From Ceratopteris richardii (taxonomy: Eukaryota > Streptophyta > Polypodiopsida > Polypodiales > Pteridaceae), in the NCBI GenBank assembly GCA_020310875.1, contig CM035407.1:92149132-92213131 (forward strand): 64,000 nucleotides of DNA, given 5' to 3'. Numbering within the stretch: position 1 is the stretch's first letter; every line of letters starts with the position of its first letter. Both the position numbers and the translations under genes were made by a program. The notes under the pieces were generated by a model. The model had not been told where the DNA came from. It was given only the letters and a program-made list of their open reading frames with translations, and did not search any database. Below are positions 36,111 to 46,395 of this stretch, piece after piece.

Positions 36111-36743
36111 TGTTGCTAGCCGTCAAGGCACCCAAGGACTGACGAGACAAGGAAGCCAGCAGAGAGAGTCAAAGCAAAGCGAAGGATTAAGTAGACAGAG
36201 CAGTCAACGCAGATCTGGCAGATAGGCCCTTCAAATTTTTCCAAATCAACATCTTTATAACAATGATTCTCATCACTAACAATCATTGTAAATACCATTT
36301 CATATTTTTGTAGCTCCATTTTGTGCAAGCCAAGGAGTCCTTGAGCTTGAGGAGCTTTAAAAGTACCTACCTATCAATTTTCATATTTTTTAGACTCCGT
36401 CTGAGCCCCCAAATAGGTCCTAGAACCTAATTTTTAACTAGGCTAGACACTAGGTCTGGACAGGGCCAAAAGCTAGTCAAAAACTATAAATAGAGCTAGA
36501 GAGCTCATTTTTTAGGTTAGCTTGTTGTAGAATTGAACTTGTAAGAGCACTTTTGAGAAATCTAAAGGACTCCATTGTCTCTCTCTTTGTTCTTGTCTTG
36601 TGTGCACGTGTGTGTGTATGTGTGTGCATGTCAGTGTGCTTCTCACTCACACACTTGTGCCATCACTTGTTCGAGGTCTTCATACCATCCTCATGTCTTC
36701 CCAGATTGACATTAAAGGAGGTGCTACTCATCACTGAGCTACA
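36111..36743 (+). repeat. 3' LTR of Gypsy-L (633 bp)
   Basis: TGTTGCTAGC to GAGCTACA. Shares the AACTAGGC block, the ACTATAAATAGAGC TATA box (about 36482) and the GTGTGTGTATGTGTGTGCATG-like tract with the A and Gypsy-1 LTRs. It is followed by CTTAC and then copia protease coding; the left duplicate of CTTAC has been lost. Confidence 0.85.
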
Positions 36744-37899
36744 CTTACCAAATCCCATAACATGATAAGAGGAGTTGTTGGCGCATGTAACAGTATTCCT
36801 TGTAGGGGCAGGCTCGAGTGAAGAGAAGAAACTGCACTGCGAGGTAATATGTTTGGACGCCCCACTATCAAAATACCAAGCATCTGAGTCTACTGCAAAC
36901 ATGCACCACTCATGAGAAGATGGGTCAAAACTTTTGACAGTAGTAAACGCCCATTCTTCTTCCTGCACAAGATTAGCAGACTCTATTTTTTATGTAGAGG
37001 CCTCTACAACAACCATTCCAGCCTCTTTCTTCTTTGCCTCTTTAGCAGCTAGTTTTGGACGATTCTTTATGATATGATCATTCCCTTTACAGTACTTACA
37101 AAACAATTTCTGCTTTTTTGATTTCTTCTTAGCTTTATCTTCCTTCTTCGTTTGGGCATAATTAGCAGATTTTTGCTTACTAGTTGAAGAGCTCCATTTT
37201 CCATTCCCCTTCTAACTAGCCAGGAAAGCTTGATTTGCAACTCGCATAATAGACCTGTTCTACCTGGACTGATCTTCCTGCAACAGAATAGAGACTAACT
37301 CCTCAAATGATAAGGCATTTGGATTGCCTTTCATCATCAACCAAAGAGTAGAAGCAAAACTCTGATATGAATCAGGAAGACCATTCAGAACGGTCTGTAC
37401 GTGAGCTATCTGGTATAACCTCATCAGCAGAAATCAACTGTACCTTCAAGTCTTTGATCTTCGTTAGGAAACTATCCATAGAATCACCTTCATTCATGTG
37501 CTCACTCTCCAACTGTTTTCGGAGATAAGCAACACGAGCCTCATTCCTAGCTTGGTACAATGTGGTAAGTGTATCCCAAGCATCCTTAGCTATTCTGCAA
37601 GAGCGAATGTGAGGAATAATGGTACATTTGATAGAGAAAGCTATCAATGCATGTGACTGGGCATCTCTGCCATCCCAACAAATCTACTCTACAGTAGGTG
37701 CAGCAGAAACCGCAGCACGAACAGGAATATGCAAAATATCATCATCTTCGACACCTTCGGCATCAGCTTGAGTACCTGCAGTTGTAACAGTTGCAGGTGT
37801 GAAAGGATGTTTTTCGACACCCTGCACAATGTTCCACAGTCCTTTTGCAACCAACACATGTCGCATCATATAAGCCCACAACGGGTAGTTGGTACCATC
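36744..37899 (-). pseudogene. gag: gag and protease of Copia-C (minus strand)
   Basis: Minus-strand order: 37684-37881 WAYMMRHVLVAKGLWNIV (gag N-terminus); 37372-37647 ALIAFSIKCTIIPHI and KDAWDTLTTLYQARNEAR (gag helical domain); basic knuckle region (about 37060-37200); 36663-36968 DAWYFDSGASKHITSQ, an intact protease active site, then NSSYHVMGFGK, where the Gypsy-L LTR cuts it. Stops separate the pieces. The gag start lies at 62427 across Copia-B: MDESTDVF to KLDG joins TNYPLWAY at the CCATC duplication. Confidence 0.85.
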
Positions 37900-39158
37900 T
37901 GTTGGAGCAAGTCTATGACAAGCCTAAGTATTGGCTTGAGTCCCACAAAGTCATAGAAGAAGCTTTAAAATGAAGACTATGTAAAGTTCACTTGTGAACT
38001 ACCTCTTGTAACTTTTGAAGACTTTACTTAATGTAAAAGTGAAAGAATCTTAAGTGGTTGAGTCCACTTGATCAAAAAGGGAAAGATGAGCCACGAATTT
38101 GTGATTTGTGGTAGGTAGAGAATCAAATCAATCATCGATTGATTGGAGAGTTAGCCTCCCAAACTCAACTATAAATAGATGGCAGTTTTAGTCGTGGTTA
38201 GAGAGACCTATGTGAAGATCTCCAAGAGCTGAGCTTTATGCCATATCAAGGTGTGATTACAAAGCACACATATGTATCAGTAAGTCATTGTATTATACAA
38301 GAAATATACTTTCATTTTCATGATCATTTGGGTTCATATGTCCATGTTCTTGTGAAGTGTACTACTCACTGCCATAACTCTCAGTTTTCTCAGTCAAATT
38401 GCAGAGATGGTTTCTCTGAGCTTGGTGCATCATTTTCACTGATTTAACTTGGTAACGTTAGCTCTATAAGTCTACTATATTCTCATAAATTTTCATGTCA
38501 TTTGAATGTTGCAATCTTCAGTTATGTTCAGTTGAAGTCAACAATGTCTGTGCATTTTCACTTCTCTGTCAGGTACCTCACTTTTTCACTCACCTTGTCA
38601 GAGCCATTTCTCAGTGGTTACTTACTCAAATTCAGTGATTTAAAGCTTGTTGGATTCAGCTTACTGTCTAGTATAACCATAAAAGTTTTCATAATCATTG
38701 GATTCCTACATTTTGAGTTATGTTCATTTTTCTGCTCACTGGTCTCAAACTGTAGCAGCCCATGAAAATCGGGATGATGTCATCACTTGTTAAAACTCAT
38801 TCTCAGTGTGTGGTTTATTATTTTTTATGAGATTACTCTTGAAATTTAGCTCTTTAAGCTACCTAGACTTCCCAAAGAGGAATTAAGCTAATTGCTGCTG
38901 TGTTCAGAGAATTATTCAAAACACTGGACAGGTGTATGATCCAAAATAGCAAGTTTTTCACCTCTGAGCTAACTCCAACTTATCTGTTTTGATCTATCTT
39001 TTTGAGAGTGATCTTCCAAGGTACATAGGGTGTTTAATACATCCATTGGCAAGCTAAAGGGGCCCACCATATACTCCTGGAGTTCATTTGGCTGGTGTAG
39101 ATCAAGGATTTTGCAACACCTCTTCATCTTCAAGCACATACGTATCCATCTCTTCACA
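37900..39158 (+). repeat. 5' LTR of Copia-B (1,259 bp)
   Basis: TGTTGGAGCA to CTTCACA. TATA box TATAAATAGA at 38170. By eye about 40-50 differences from the 3' LTR (roughly 3-4%), more than between the Gypsy-A LTRs, as expected if A inserted later. Confidence 0.95.
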
Positions 39159-39159
39159 G

Positions 39160-39171
39160 TGGTATCAGAGC
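39160..39171 (+). promoter_or_regulatory. Primer binding site of Copia-B
   Basis: TGGTATCAGAGC, one base after the LTR; initiator-Met tRNA type. Confidence 0.92.
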
Positions 39172-39184
39172 ATAGTCAAGCAAC

Positions 39185-39466
39185 ATGGGAGATGGATTTC
39201 CATCAACAATTGACAAATTGGATCGAAACAACTACCCGGCATGGTCTCTAAGGATGGAGGCTTACCTTCAAGGGAGGAATCTATATGGATTCATATCCGG
39301 AGATGAAGCAATGCCAACCATGAGGAACAAAGGGCAACCATCACATGAAGAAGTGGAAGGACTTTTGAATTGGTGTTTGAAGGATGCACTTGCAAGGTCC
39401 TATATTCTAAACTCAATCTCTGATTTTCTTTTACCTCATGTCAAAGGATGCTACATATGGACCTGA
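39185..39466 (+). pseudogene. gag: gag N-terminus of Copia-B, truncated
   Basis: Start codon at 39185: MGDGFPSTIDKLDRNNYPAW, then MEAYLQGRNLYGFISGDEAM and SISDFLLPHV. It ends at CYIWT, stop, because a deletion joins gag codon 87 or so to the integrase core. About 93 codons remain. The zinc knuckle, protease and pre-integrase are absent. Confidence 0.88.
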
Positions 39467-39476
39467 GAGCTCACAT

Positions 39477-39525
39477 CAACCACTTAAGATTCTTTCACTT
39501 TTACATTAAGTAAAGTCTTCAAAAG
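39477..39525 (-). repeat. Inverted 49-bp piece of the Copia-B LTR at a deletion junction
   Basis: An exact reverse complement of 38012-38060 in the 5' LTR (and of 61226-61274 in the 3' LTR) lies between the gag stump and the integrase core. Confidence 0.85.
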
Positions 39526-39529
39526 ATAT

Positions 39530-40600
39530 TTGGCTCTTGTGGAGAATCAAACAGGTAAATCACTAAAAAGGCTAAGGTCAGATGGAGGGGGAGAATACTT
39601 CTCCCATGAGTTTGATTCTTTTCTTCAAGAAAGAGGAATCAAAAGAGAGGTAACTACAAGGTACACTCCTGAGCAAAATGGAGTGGCAGAAAGAAGGAAT
39701 AGGACAATTGTTGAAGCTGCAAGGTCTATGTTAAATGAAAAGCATTTACCTAATTACTTATGGGCTGAGGCTGTATCTACAGCCACTTACTTGATTAACA
39801 GGTTGCCTTCAAAATCCCTTGATGGGATGACTCCATATGAGGCTTGGAATGGAAGAAGACCAAGCTTAGATCATTGTAAAATTTTTGGATGTATTGCTTT
39901 TGCTCATGTTCCTTCACAAGTTAGAGGCAAGATGGATCCAAAGGCAGAAAGGTGTGTATTTATTGGATATGACAACAATCAAAAGGGCTACAGGTTATAC
40001 AACCGTACCAACAAAGGATTCTTGGTAAGCAGAGATGTAGTTTTTGATGAAAACAATTCATGGTATGAAGATTCATGCAGGAAGGTCAATTTACCATATA
40101 GTCTTGAAGAAGATTTTCCAAAGCTTGGTAGAGAACAACCAAAGATTGAAGAACAAGACACCTCAGAGGATGATGAAGAATCTCAGATGGAAAAGATCAA
40201 AGCATGGAAGTCTAAAGGTAAAGCAAAATTGCAGGAACTTGGACATGAGGCAGAATCATCACATTATGGCCTAAGAAGATCTATGAGGGAAAAGAAAAAA
40301 CCAGAAAGGTATGGGTTTGACACCTCATTAGTAACTAAACATTCTATCTACATAGCACAGGACATAAACCAAGAGGAGCCATCATCCTTTGAAGAGGCCA
40401 AAGCAAAATCAGAATGGAAGCATGCAATGAAGGAAGAGATTGAAGCACTTGAGGAAAACAACACTTGGGATTTGGTGCCCAAGACTTCATCCATGAAGGT
40501 AATAGGCTCAAGATGGGTCTATAAACTCAAGAAGAATTCTGATGGTTCAATTAACAGGTATAAGGCAAGGCTTGTAGCAAAAGGCTTTGCACAAACTTAG
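39530..40600 (+). pseudogene. pol: Integrase core/C-terminus and RT N-terminus of Copia-B
   Basis: 356 open codons. LRSDGGGEYFSHEFD carries the second catalytic Asp of integrase, and EQNGVAERRNRTIVEAAR the catalytic Glu. The first Asp is lost in the upstream deletion. KCVFIGY-type RCVFIGYDNNQKGYRLY closes the integrase C-terminus. After an acidic linker RT starts with TWDLVPKTSSMKVIGSRWVY and ARLVAKGFAQT. The stop replaces the usual Tyr of QTYGIDY. Confidence 0.9.
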
Positions 40601-41578
40601 GGAATTGATTATGAGGAGACTTTCTCTCCTGTTGCAAAGATGCCTACTATTAGGGTTTTGCTTAGTATTGCCTCTTCCAAGAATTGGAAGATACTTCAAC
40701 TAGATGTAAAGAATGCATTCTTGAATGGTTGGATAACAGAAGAGGTATATATGGCACAACCACCTGGTTTTGAGAATCAAGTTTATCCTAATTATGTGTG
40801 TAAACTTAACAGGTCTTAAGCAAGCTCCAAGAGCTTGGAATTTCAGGCTTGTTTCATTCTTGCAAGACAAAGGCTTTCAACCAAGCAAGGCAGATCCTTC
40901 ACTCTTTATTAAAAAGATTAATTCTGAGATCATCTACCTATGTGTATATGTAGATGATATTATATTGATAGGAAATGATGCAGATGGTATGAAGAAGATC
41001 AAAGATCAGATGAGAGAAGAGTTCAAGATAAGTGATTTGGGTTCACTTACCTACTTCCTAGGCTTGGAAGTTGTCTACAAAGATCATGGTTTGTTTCTCA
41101 CTCAAAGAAAGTACATTAAGGACATTTTGGCAAAATTCAAGATGCAAGATTGTAAGATTGCAGGTACTCCAATGGAGGTCAATCACAAATTGAGCTCACA
41201 TGAAGGTGAACTAATAGAGGACATCACATCATATCAAAGTCTAGTGGGTAGTCTCAACTATGCCACATTGACAAGAGTAGATATATGTTACAGTGTGAGT
41301 GTGCTAAGCCAATTTATGCACACACCAAGGAAACCACATATGGATGCTGACAAAAGGATTCTCAAGTATCTCAAAGGAACCATAAATGAAGGACTTTATT
41401 ATCCTTATGTATCTGATTTAGGTTTGAAGCTATTTTCTGATGCAGATTGGGCTGGCTCCAAAGAAGATAGAAGGAGCACATCAGGTTATCTTACCTTTGC
41501 AGGTTCAAAGCTTATTTCATGGTCATCCAAGAAGCAACCCACAGTTGCTCTCTCTTCTACTGAAGCTGCATATAGAGG
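40601..41578 (+). pseudogene. pol: RT and RNase H (first part) of Copia-B
   Basis: [14 protein letters not shown] and [18 protein letters not shown] follow the stop. A small deletion near 40815 removes the few residues before GLKQAPRAW and shifts the frame. 40770-41600 then encodes CVYVDDIILIGND (catalytic YVDD), YFLGLEV, VGSLNYATLTRVDI, DADWAGSKEDRRSTSGY and SSTEAAYRG. At AGAGG (41574-41578) Gypsy-A interrupts RNase H; the remainder is at 60757. Confidence 0.92.
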
Positions 41579-42189
41579 TGTTGGCATACAAGTCAGATGA
41601 AGAGCATACTAGCACAACCGAGCAGTCATGCACAATACGGCAACAAGGCCCAATCATTTTTTCCATGGACTATTTATAACTCAAGTGATTTTAATCACTA
41701 CACAAACATTGTAAATTCCGTTTTTGGTAGAATAGACTCCATTTTGTGCAAGCCGAGGAGTCCTCGAGCTTGAGGAGTATTAGAACTAGCTACATATCAA
41801 TTTCCATAATTTTTAGACTCCGTTTGAGCCCTCAAATAGGCTCTAGAACCTAATTTTTAACTAGGTTGGACACTAGGTCTGGACAAGACCAAAGCTAGTT
41901 AGAAAACTATAAAAAGAGCTAGAGAGCTCATTTTTGAGGTTAGATTGTTTGTGAATTGAGCTTATGTAAGAGACTTTTTGACTAATGCAAAGAACTCCAT
42001 TGTTCCTCTCCTTGTTCTTGCCTTGTGTGCACGTGTGTGTGTATGTGTGTGCATGCTTGTGTGATTCTCACTCACACACTTGTGCCTTCACTTGCTCATA
42101 GTCTTCATACTAGTCCTCACGTCTCCACGGATTGACAATTATGAGGTGAATCTTCTCACGTTGGTACTCACCATTGTGCTAGAGTGACA
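41579..42189 (+). repeat. 5' LTR of Gypsy-A (611 bp)
   Basis: TGTTGGCATA to GAGTGACA. TATA box TATAAAAAG at 41918. Differs from the 3' LTR at about a dozen bases plus a 4-bp indel in the GT tract (roughly 2%). Confidence 0.95.
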
Positions 42190-42196
42190 CCAAATT

Positions 42197-42214
42197 TGGC
42201 GCCGTTGCCGGGGA
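42197..42214 (+). promoter_or_regulatory. Primer binding site of Gypsy-A (tRNA-Asp)
   Basis: TGGCGCCGTTGCCGGGGA is complementary to the last 18 bases of plant tRNA-Asp(GTC) including CCA, as I recall that tRNA. Confidence 0.88.
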
Positions 42215-43145
42215 GAGAGCTTCGAGGACGAGCGTGTGATGGTAAGACGCCGAGTTGAGACATTGGAGTTATAGGTAATATCCTTCATTTTCTTTTTTTT
42301 TTTTCATTTTCTCCTTACTTTTGCATCACCATCATCATCCCCACCATCTCCCACCTCCATCTCCATCTCCACAAAAATTTCAGTTTTTTGGTCATATTAC
42401 ACTCCCCACCTCATTTCCCTCATTTCATTGTGAGAGAGAGCGAGAGAGACCGTCTATCGCGACAGACCCATCTATCGCGACAGACATCGTCTATCGCGAC
42501 AGACCACTCTATCGCGACAGACACCATCTATCGCGACAGACCACTCTATCGCGACAGACACCGTCAATCGCAACAGACCACTCTATCGCGACAGACACCG
42601 TCTATCGCGACAGACAGCCCCCACGATAGCTTGTGTCTATCGCGACAGACACCATCTATCGCGATAGACAGACATTTTCGGCAAAAAATTAAGGGGTAAA
42701 TTTTTTGGAAATTTAGGCTAAATTTTGGGCATATTTGCACTCTCAAATACTCACACACTTACAAAGGCCTTAGAAAAATGCATTAAAACTCCTAAAAGGT
42801 TCTGTTTGTCTGTTTAACCCCCTAAACCCTGAACAGTCATAATTTTTTCATACGAAATCCATTTTTTGAGCTCTAGGGCTTGTCGGAAAGCTCGTGGCAT
42901 ATACTACACGCCCTCAACTGTTTTTTATAAGAATAATGCGTTGATTTTCAGATATGATATTTGGAAGTTGACACACTGAGGGGTAGGAACACCAAGGGAG
43001 CTCTAGAGGAAATTTTTAGCAATACAAAAGGGGGAACAAGGGTCATTAAAAAAGTGTCTGAAGTAAATTCTCTGTCAATTGAAGGATCAAATTGAAGCTA
43101 AACTTGGGATTCTTACAGGATCATCGAGAGCTCTTGGAGGAAGCA
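42215..43145 (+). other. Leader of Gypsy-A, first part
   Basis: Untranslated. CT/TC-rich, CAT-rich tract (42280-42400), the tandem array, then a segment shared with the F leader (GTTTGTCTGTTTAACCCCC, GGAAAGCTCG near 42800-42890). Ends at Copia-D's target AAGCA. Confidence 0.75.
42452..42673 (+). repeat. Tandem array of CTATCGCGACAGAC units (11 copies)
   Basis: Units of 18-19 bp with core CTATCGCGACAGAC and alternating tails CACT / ACCAT / ACCGT. One unit is mutated (CAATCGCAACAGAC) and one is followed by a 15-20 bp interruption. GTCTATCGCGACAGAC is almost its own reverse complement, so each unit can form a hairpin. Open frames across it are repeat artefacts. Confidence 0.9.
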
Positions 43146-43548
43146 TGTTATACTTTATGGAATATTTGGAATGAAGGTTTAATGCCTTGAGGATTTTAAT
43201 GTGTGTTGTGTTTTGATTTAGCAGGTGGAGATCCATGAGGGTATGAACAAGTTCAAGTGTGAACGAGTGTGAACGCAAGAGGATTTATTCACATACTTTT
43301 TGGAGTTATTTTTAGAAGATAGTTATTTTTAGCTATTTTTATAAAGCAAAAGCACACTATTTTTAGTGCGGCCCTCATGTATCTTCCATCAAGGACATAA
43401 TATGAATTACCTATAAATACGCATGCTCTCATAGAGTGTCCATGGGAGCATGTGGGGGGAGATTGCACCCAATCTTGTGTCGTCTCTTTTCTCTCTCTTG
43501 TCTCTTCTATTTGCTGCGTGTGTGCTCTGCGGGTTCCGATCGTCAATA
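43146..43548 (+). repeat. 5' LTR of Copia-D
   Basis: 403 bp, TGTTATACTT to CGTCAATA. TATA-like CTATAAATACGC near 43411. The last 45 bp differ from the 3' copy much more than the rest. Confidence 0.9.
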
Positions 43549-43549
43549 G

Positions 43550-43561
43550 TGGTATCAGAGC
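43550..43561 (+). promoter_or_regulatory. Primer binding site of Copia-D
   Basis: TGGTATCAGAGC, perfect copia type. Confidence 0.9.
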
Positions 43562-45564
43562 TTGGTGTCCGCAGATCATCTAGTTAATCAGAACCATGAC
43601 ATGGATTCGCCTTTCCACGGATCTGGATTTGATGCCGTCGTTCGATTCAAAGGAACGCCTGCGTCAACAAAAATTTGATCGAGCTGCTTCCCGTATCATG
43701 TTCTGAATACGAGTTTGGAGTTTACGTGGGACAATATCATCTCCCAGGCTTCCCGTATGCGTCAGACGCTGAGTGCAAAACATCCATCCGGATTTCCTGC
43801 ATGCGCGACAGAGACGTTTGATTTTTGTTTACTTCTTTGTATTAAGTTCATCTCGCGCGTGAGCGCTGAGCAGAGGCCGGCCCGTCGTCGCTCCTGTTCT
43901 TTGGCTAACGCCACGTAAGGGACTATCGAACACTCCTTCACAGCTGTATCAATCAGTTGCTCAGTCGCTAAAGACGCCAGCATGAGATCGTGCTACCAGG
44001 TAGCTTCCGTCCGAATTTTCTGGGGTTCCCCTGCTCACAGCAACGGCTGCGTAACAGAGATTAGTAGACGCTGCCCGTCTTCAGCGCAGAGCGCTGCGTT
44101 CCCATATCAAGAGGATAGAGAGTACTCTCTGTACACTTGATGATAGGAGGGAGTTACTATTCGTTGTGTTGAACCATCACAGACCACGGGACCAAGAGAG
44201 CGCCTTGCGCATGCAGTTTTGTTTGAAGGAATTTCCGAGGATCTGTCCAGATATGGCACCGTCGGCCTGTTGAGAGCAACGCACGCGATTTGTTTTGCGT
44301 TTTTTTCGACTAGAATTATTGAAAGTTCCTCGTCTTGCGCACGAGCACTCGTCAGGGAGGAGAAAGATTATTTCTCTCAACTTCGTGGTTGTTTGTTTTT
44401 TTTTTGGCCCGCATACAGAGGAGTCAAGACGAGTGTTTGCTACGCAGTCCAGATTTTTCGGCGACCTTTCAGCACAACTCACGTCTGTTGTTTTTGATAC
44501 TCTCTTTCCATCAAAGGACTGTTGAAGTCTCGAAGAGCAGCACTTCTACAGCACTTCCGAGGACTGAGAAAGTTCAGTTTCTGAAGATAAGAGCTCGTAT
44601 ATACATAATTCTTGGAGCTTCACATGCATATGTGAGATTAACGAATTCTCTTCAAGAACGTTGCGTAGAACGAGATGGCTGAGGCTGTTTTGATCATTTT
44701 ATCTTTGCATATGGGATTAAAGTCTCTTGCACGCGTTCGCTGGAGGGTACATCTCACACAAGTGAATTTCGAATATGTGTTGGAAGCCATAAATTAAGCT
44801 TGTTCAGTTTAGCCAACTTTCTTCACCTAATTGCACATATCTTGGTCATCCAAGATCCAAAACCAGAAATTTTTCTTGCTATGGCATCGACTATTGGAAC
44901 CATATTGGAATGCTATTCCAACCGCTGACGGACCATCCTCTACATTCGAGCATACCTACAGACATTGGCAAATTACTTTTTGAACATCCAGATAAGTTTC
45001 TTGTCAATTTACGTACATCATTGCGTTGTTTTTGCATTAAATTACATTTCGGACATGCAAGTTTTGCATCGTTTTGTATGGTGCATATATTTGTTTTACA
45101 GGGACAGGTATGTATTTTTTATTTCCACGTTTGCGAGGAGAAATATATATATAACTATTTGTCAGGGTGTGTAATCCCCTTTTGGTCTCTTTGTGCATAC
45201 ATTGTGCCTATTGGCATTTATATCATGGAAATTGTTTATCGGAATTTTTTCGGTTTTCAAAATCACGCAGTTATGTTGCCGAAATTTTTACAAACTTCGT
45301 ATGCACATGCATTCAAGTATATATTCATGATTAATACATCGACGATTCTTTATCATATCGATATATTCATTTTTTTATCATCACTTTTGGATTGCATTTT
45401 GACTTAAACCCTGCTGATCACTCACATTCACATTAAATTCCATTTTTCTAGTTCCATGCATGTTTTTTTTTTACATGGCACATGCCTATGATTGTTCAGT
45501 GATGCGACATGTGATTTGGCCATCCATGTCTATTTTATTCTTATCAACTGAGGTCAGTTGCTCG
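43562..45564 (+). other. Interior of Copia-D, no retroviral domains
   Basis: Clearly richer in CG steps than its surroundings between about 43600 and 44770, AT-rich after 44800. The longest open frame, 44910-45407 (165 codons, hydrophobic, Phe/Cys/His-rich), shows no family I recognise and may be chance. Could include captured host sequence. Confidence 0.55.
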
Positions 45565-45578
45565 ACAACTGGGGGGCA
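45565..45578 (+). promoter_or_regulatory. Polypurine tract of Copia-D
   Basis: CAACTGGGGGGCA directly before the 3' LTR. Confidence 0.75.
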
Positions 45579-45999
45579 TGTTATACTTTATGGAATATTT
45601 GGAATGAAGGTTTAATGCCTTGAGGATTTTAATGTGTGTTGTGTTTTGATTTAGCAGGTGGAGATCCATGAGGGTATGAACAAGTTCAAGTGTGAACGAG
45701 TGTGAACGCAAGAGGATTTATTCACATACTTTTTGGAGTTATTTTTAGAAGAGATAGTTATTTTTAGCTATTTTTAGCTATTTTTATAAAGCAAAAGCAC
45801 ACTATTTTTAGTGCGGCCCTCATGTATCTTCCGTCAAGGACATAATATGAATTACCTATAAATACGCATGCTCTCATAGAGTGTCCATGGGAGCATGTGG
45901 GGGGAGATTGCACCCAATCTTATGTCGTCTCTTTTCTCTCTCTTGTCTCTTGTCTATTTTCTGTGTACGTATATGCTCTACGGGATACGATCGTCAATA
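45579..45999 (+). repeat. 3' LTR of Copia-D
   Basis: 421 bp. Longer than the 5' copy because of an extra TTTTTAGCTA unit, an extra GA, and a CTTGT expansion. Confidence 0.9.
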
Positions 46000-46004
46000 A
46001 AGCA

Positions 46005-46395
46005 AAGTAAGTGCCAGGGCGAACAAGCTTGGGAACGTGCTTCCTGGGTAGACTAGCATCGCCAGGAGGAGCGACTTGAGGTTGGAGCATCACTTAACCC
46101 CCTCAGTCTATTCTTAGCATAGGCTAAGTGCGAGTAGTTGTCCTGATTGACTAGGGGTACGATAGGAACACTCAAGTTTGAAGAGCCTTTAATTTCTCAA
46201 GTGCAAGGATAGGCTAAATCGCAGTCGAAGGACAACTTAAAGGAAAAGAAATTAAACTAAGGGGGCGAGGAACATAAAATACGACACACTTAAGTGCTCT
46301 TGACGACGCTTAATTAAAAACAAGAAAACACATCCAAAGGAACTCAAAAGGAACAAGTGATTGGTACCAAAGGATCAGCAACATACAAAGGGCAT
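46005..46395 (+). other. Leader of Gypsy-A, second part
   Basis: Untranslated, between the Copia-D insertion and gag. The last 80 bases match the F leader next to gag. Confidence 0.7.

Larger units (their letters stand above)
31535..36743 (+). mobile_element. Gypsy-L: 3' part of a Gypsy-A relative
   Basis: Contains the end of the Trp-motif spacer (VWWPKP near 31545), ORFX, the hairpin and polypurine tract, and a 3' LTR. The right end sits in copia protease sequence. The whole 5' side (LTR, gag, pol) is missing, and the left junction abuts Copia-K. Confidence 0.85.
43146..45999 (+). mobile_element. Copia-D: non-autonomous LTR element in the Gypsy-A leader
   Basis: LTRs of 403 and 421 bp, target duplication AAGCA (43141-43145, 46000-46004), primer site, and polypurine tract. 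LTR ends are TG...TA rather than TG...CA; this placement gives both the perfect duplication and the one-base gap to the primer site seen in Copia-B. The 2.0 kb interior has no gag or pol. Confidence 0.9.

Noticed and set aside
42452..42673. Repeat array that superficially looks like a CRISPR
   Set aside because: Units are contiguous with 4-5 base tails, not spacers, and the setting is a plant retrotransposon leader.
42321..42699. Overlapping open frames of about 100 codons
   Set aside because: Both read through the tandem array; the repeated RQT/ATD words are the repeat itself.
44910..45407. 165-codon open frame in Copia-D
   Set aside because: Hydrophobic and AT-driven, no homologue recognised, no second copy in the window. 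Kept only as a remark.
46357..46395. GTG at 46357 as the gag start
   Set aside because: Plant translation starts at ATG; 46396 gives MNLRSG, shared with Gypsy-F.
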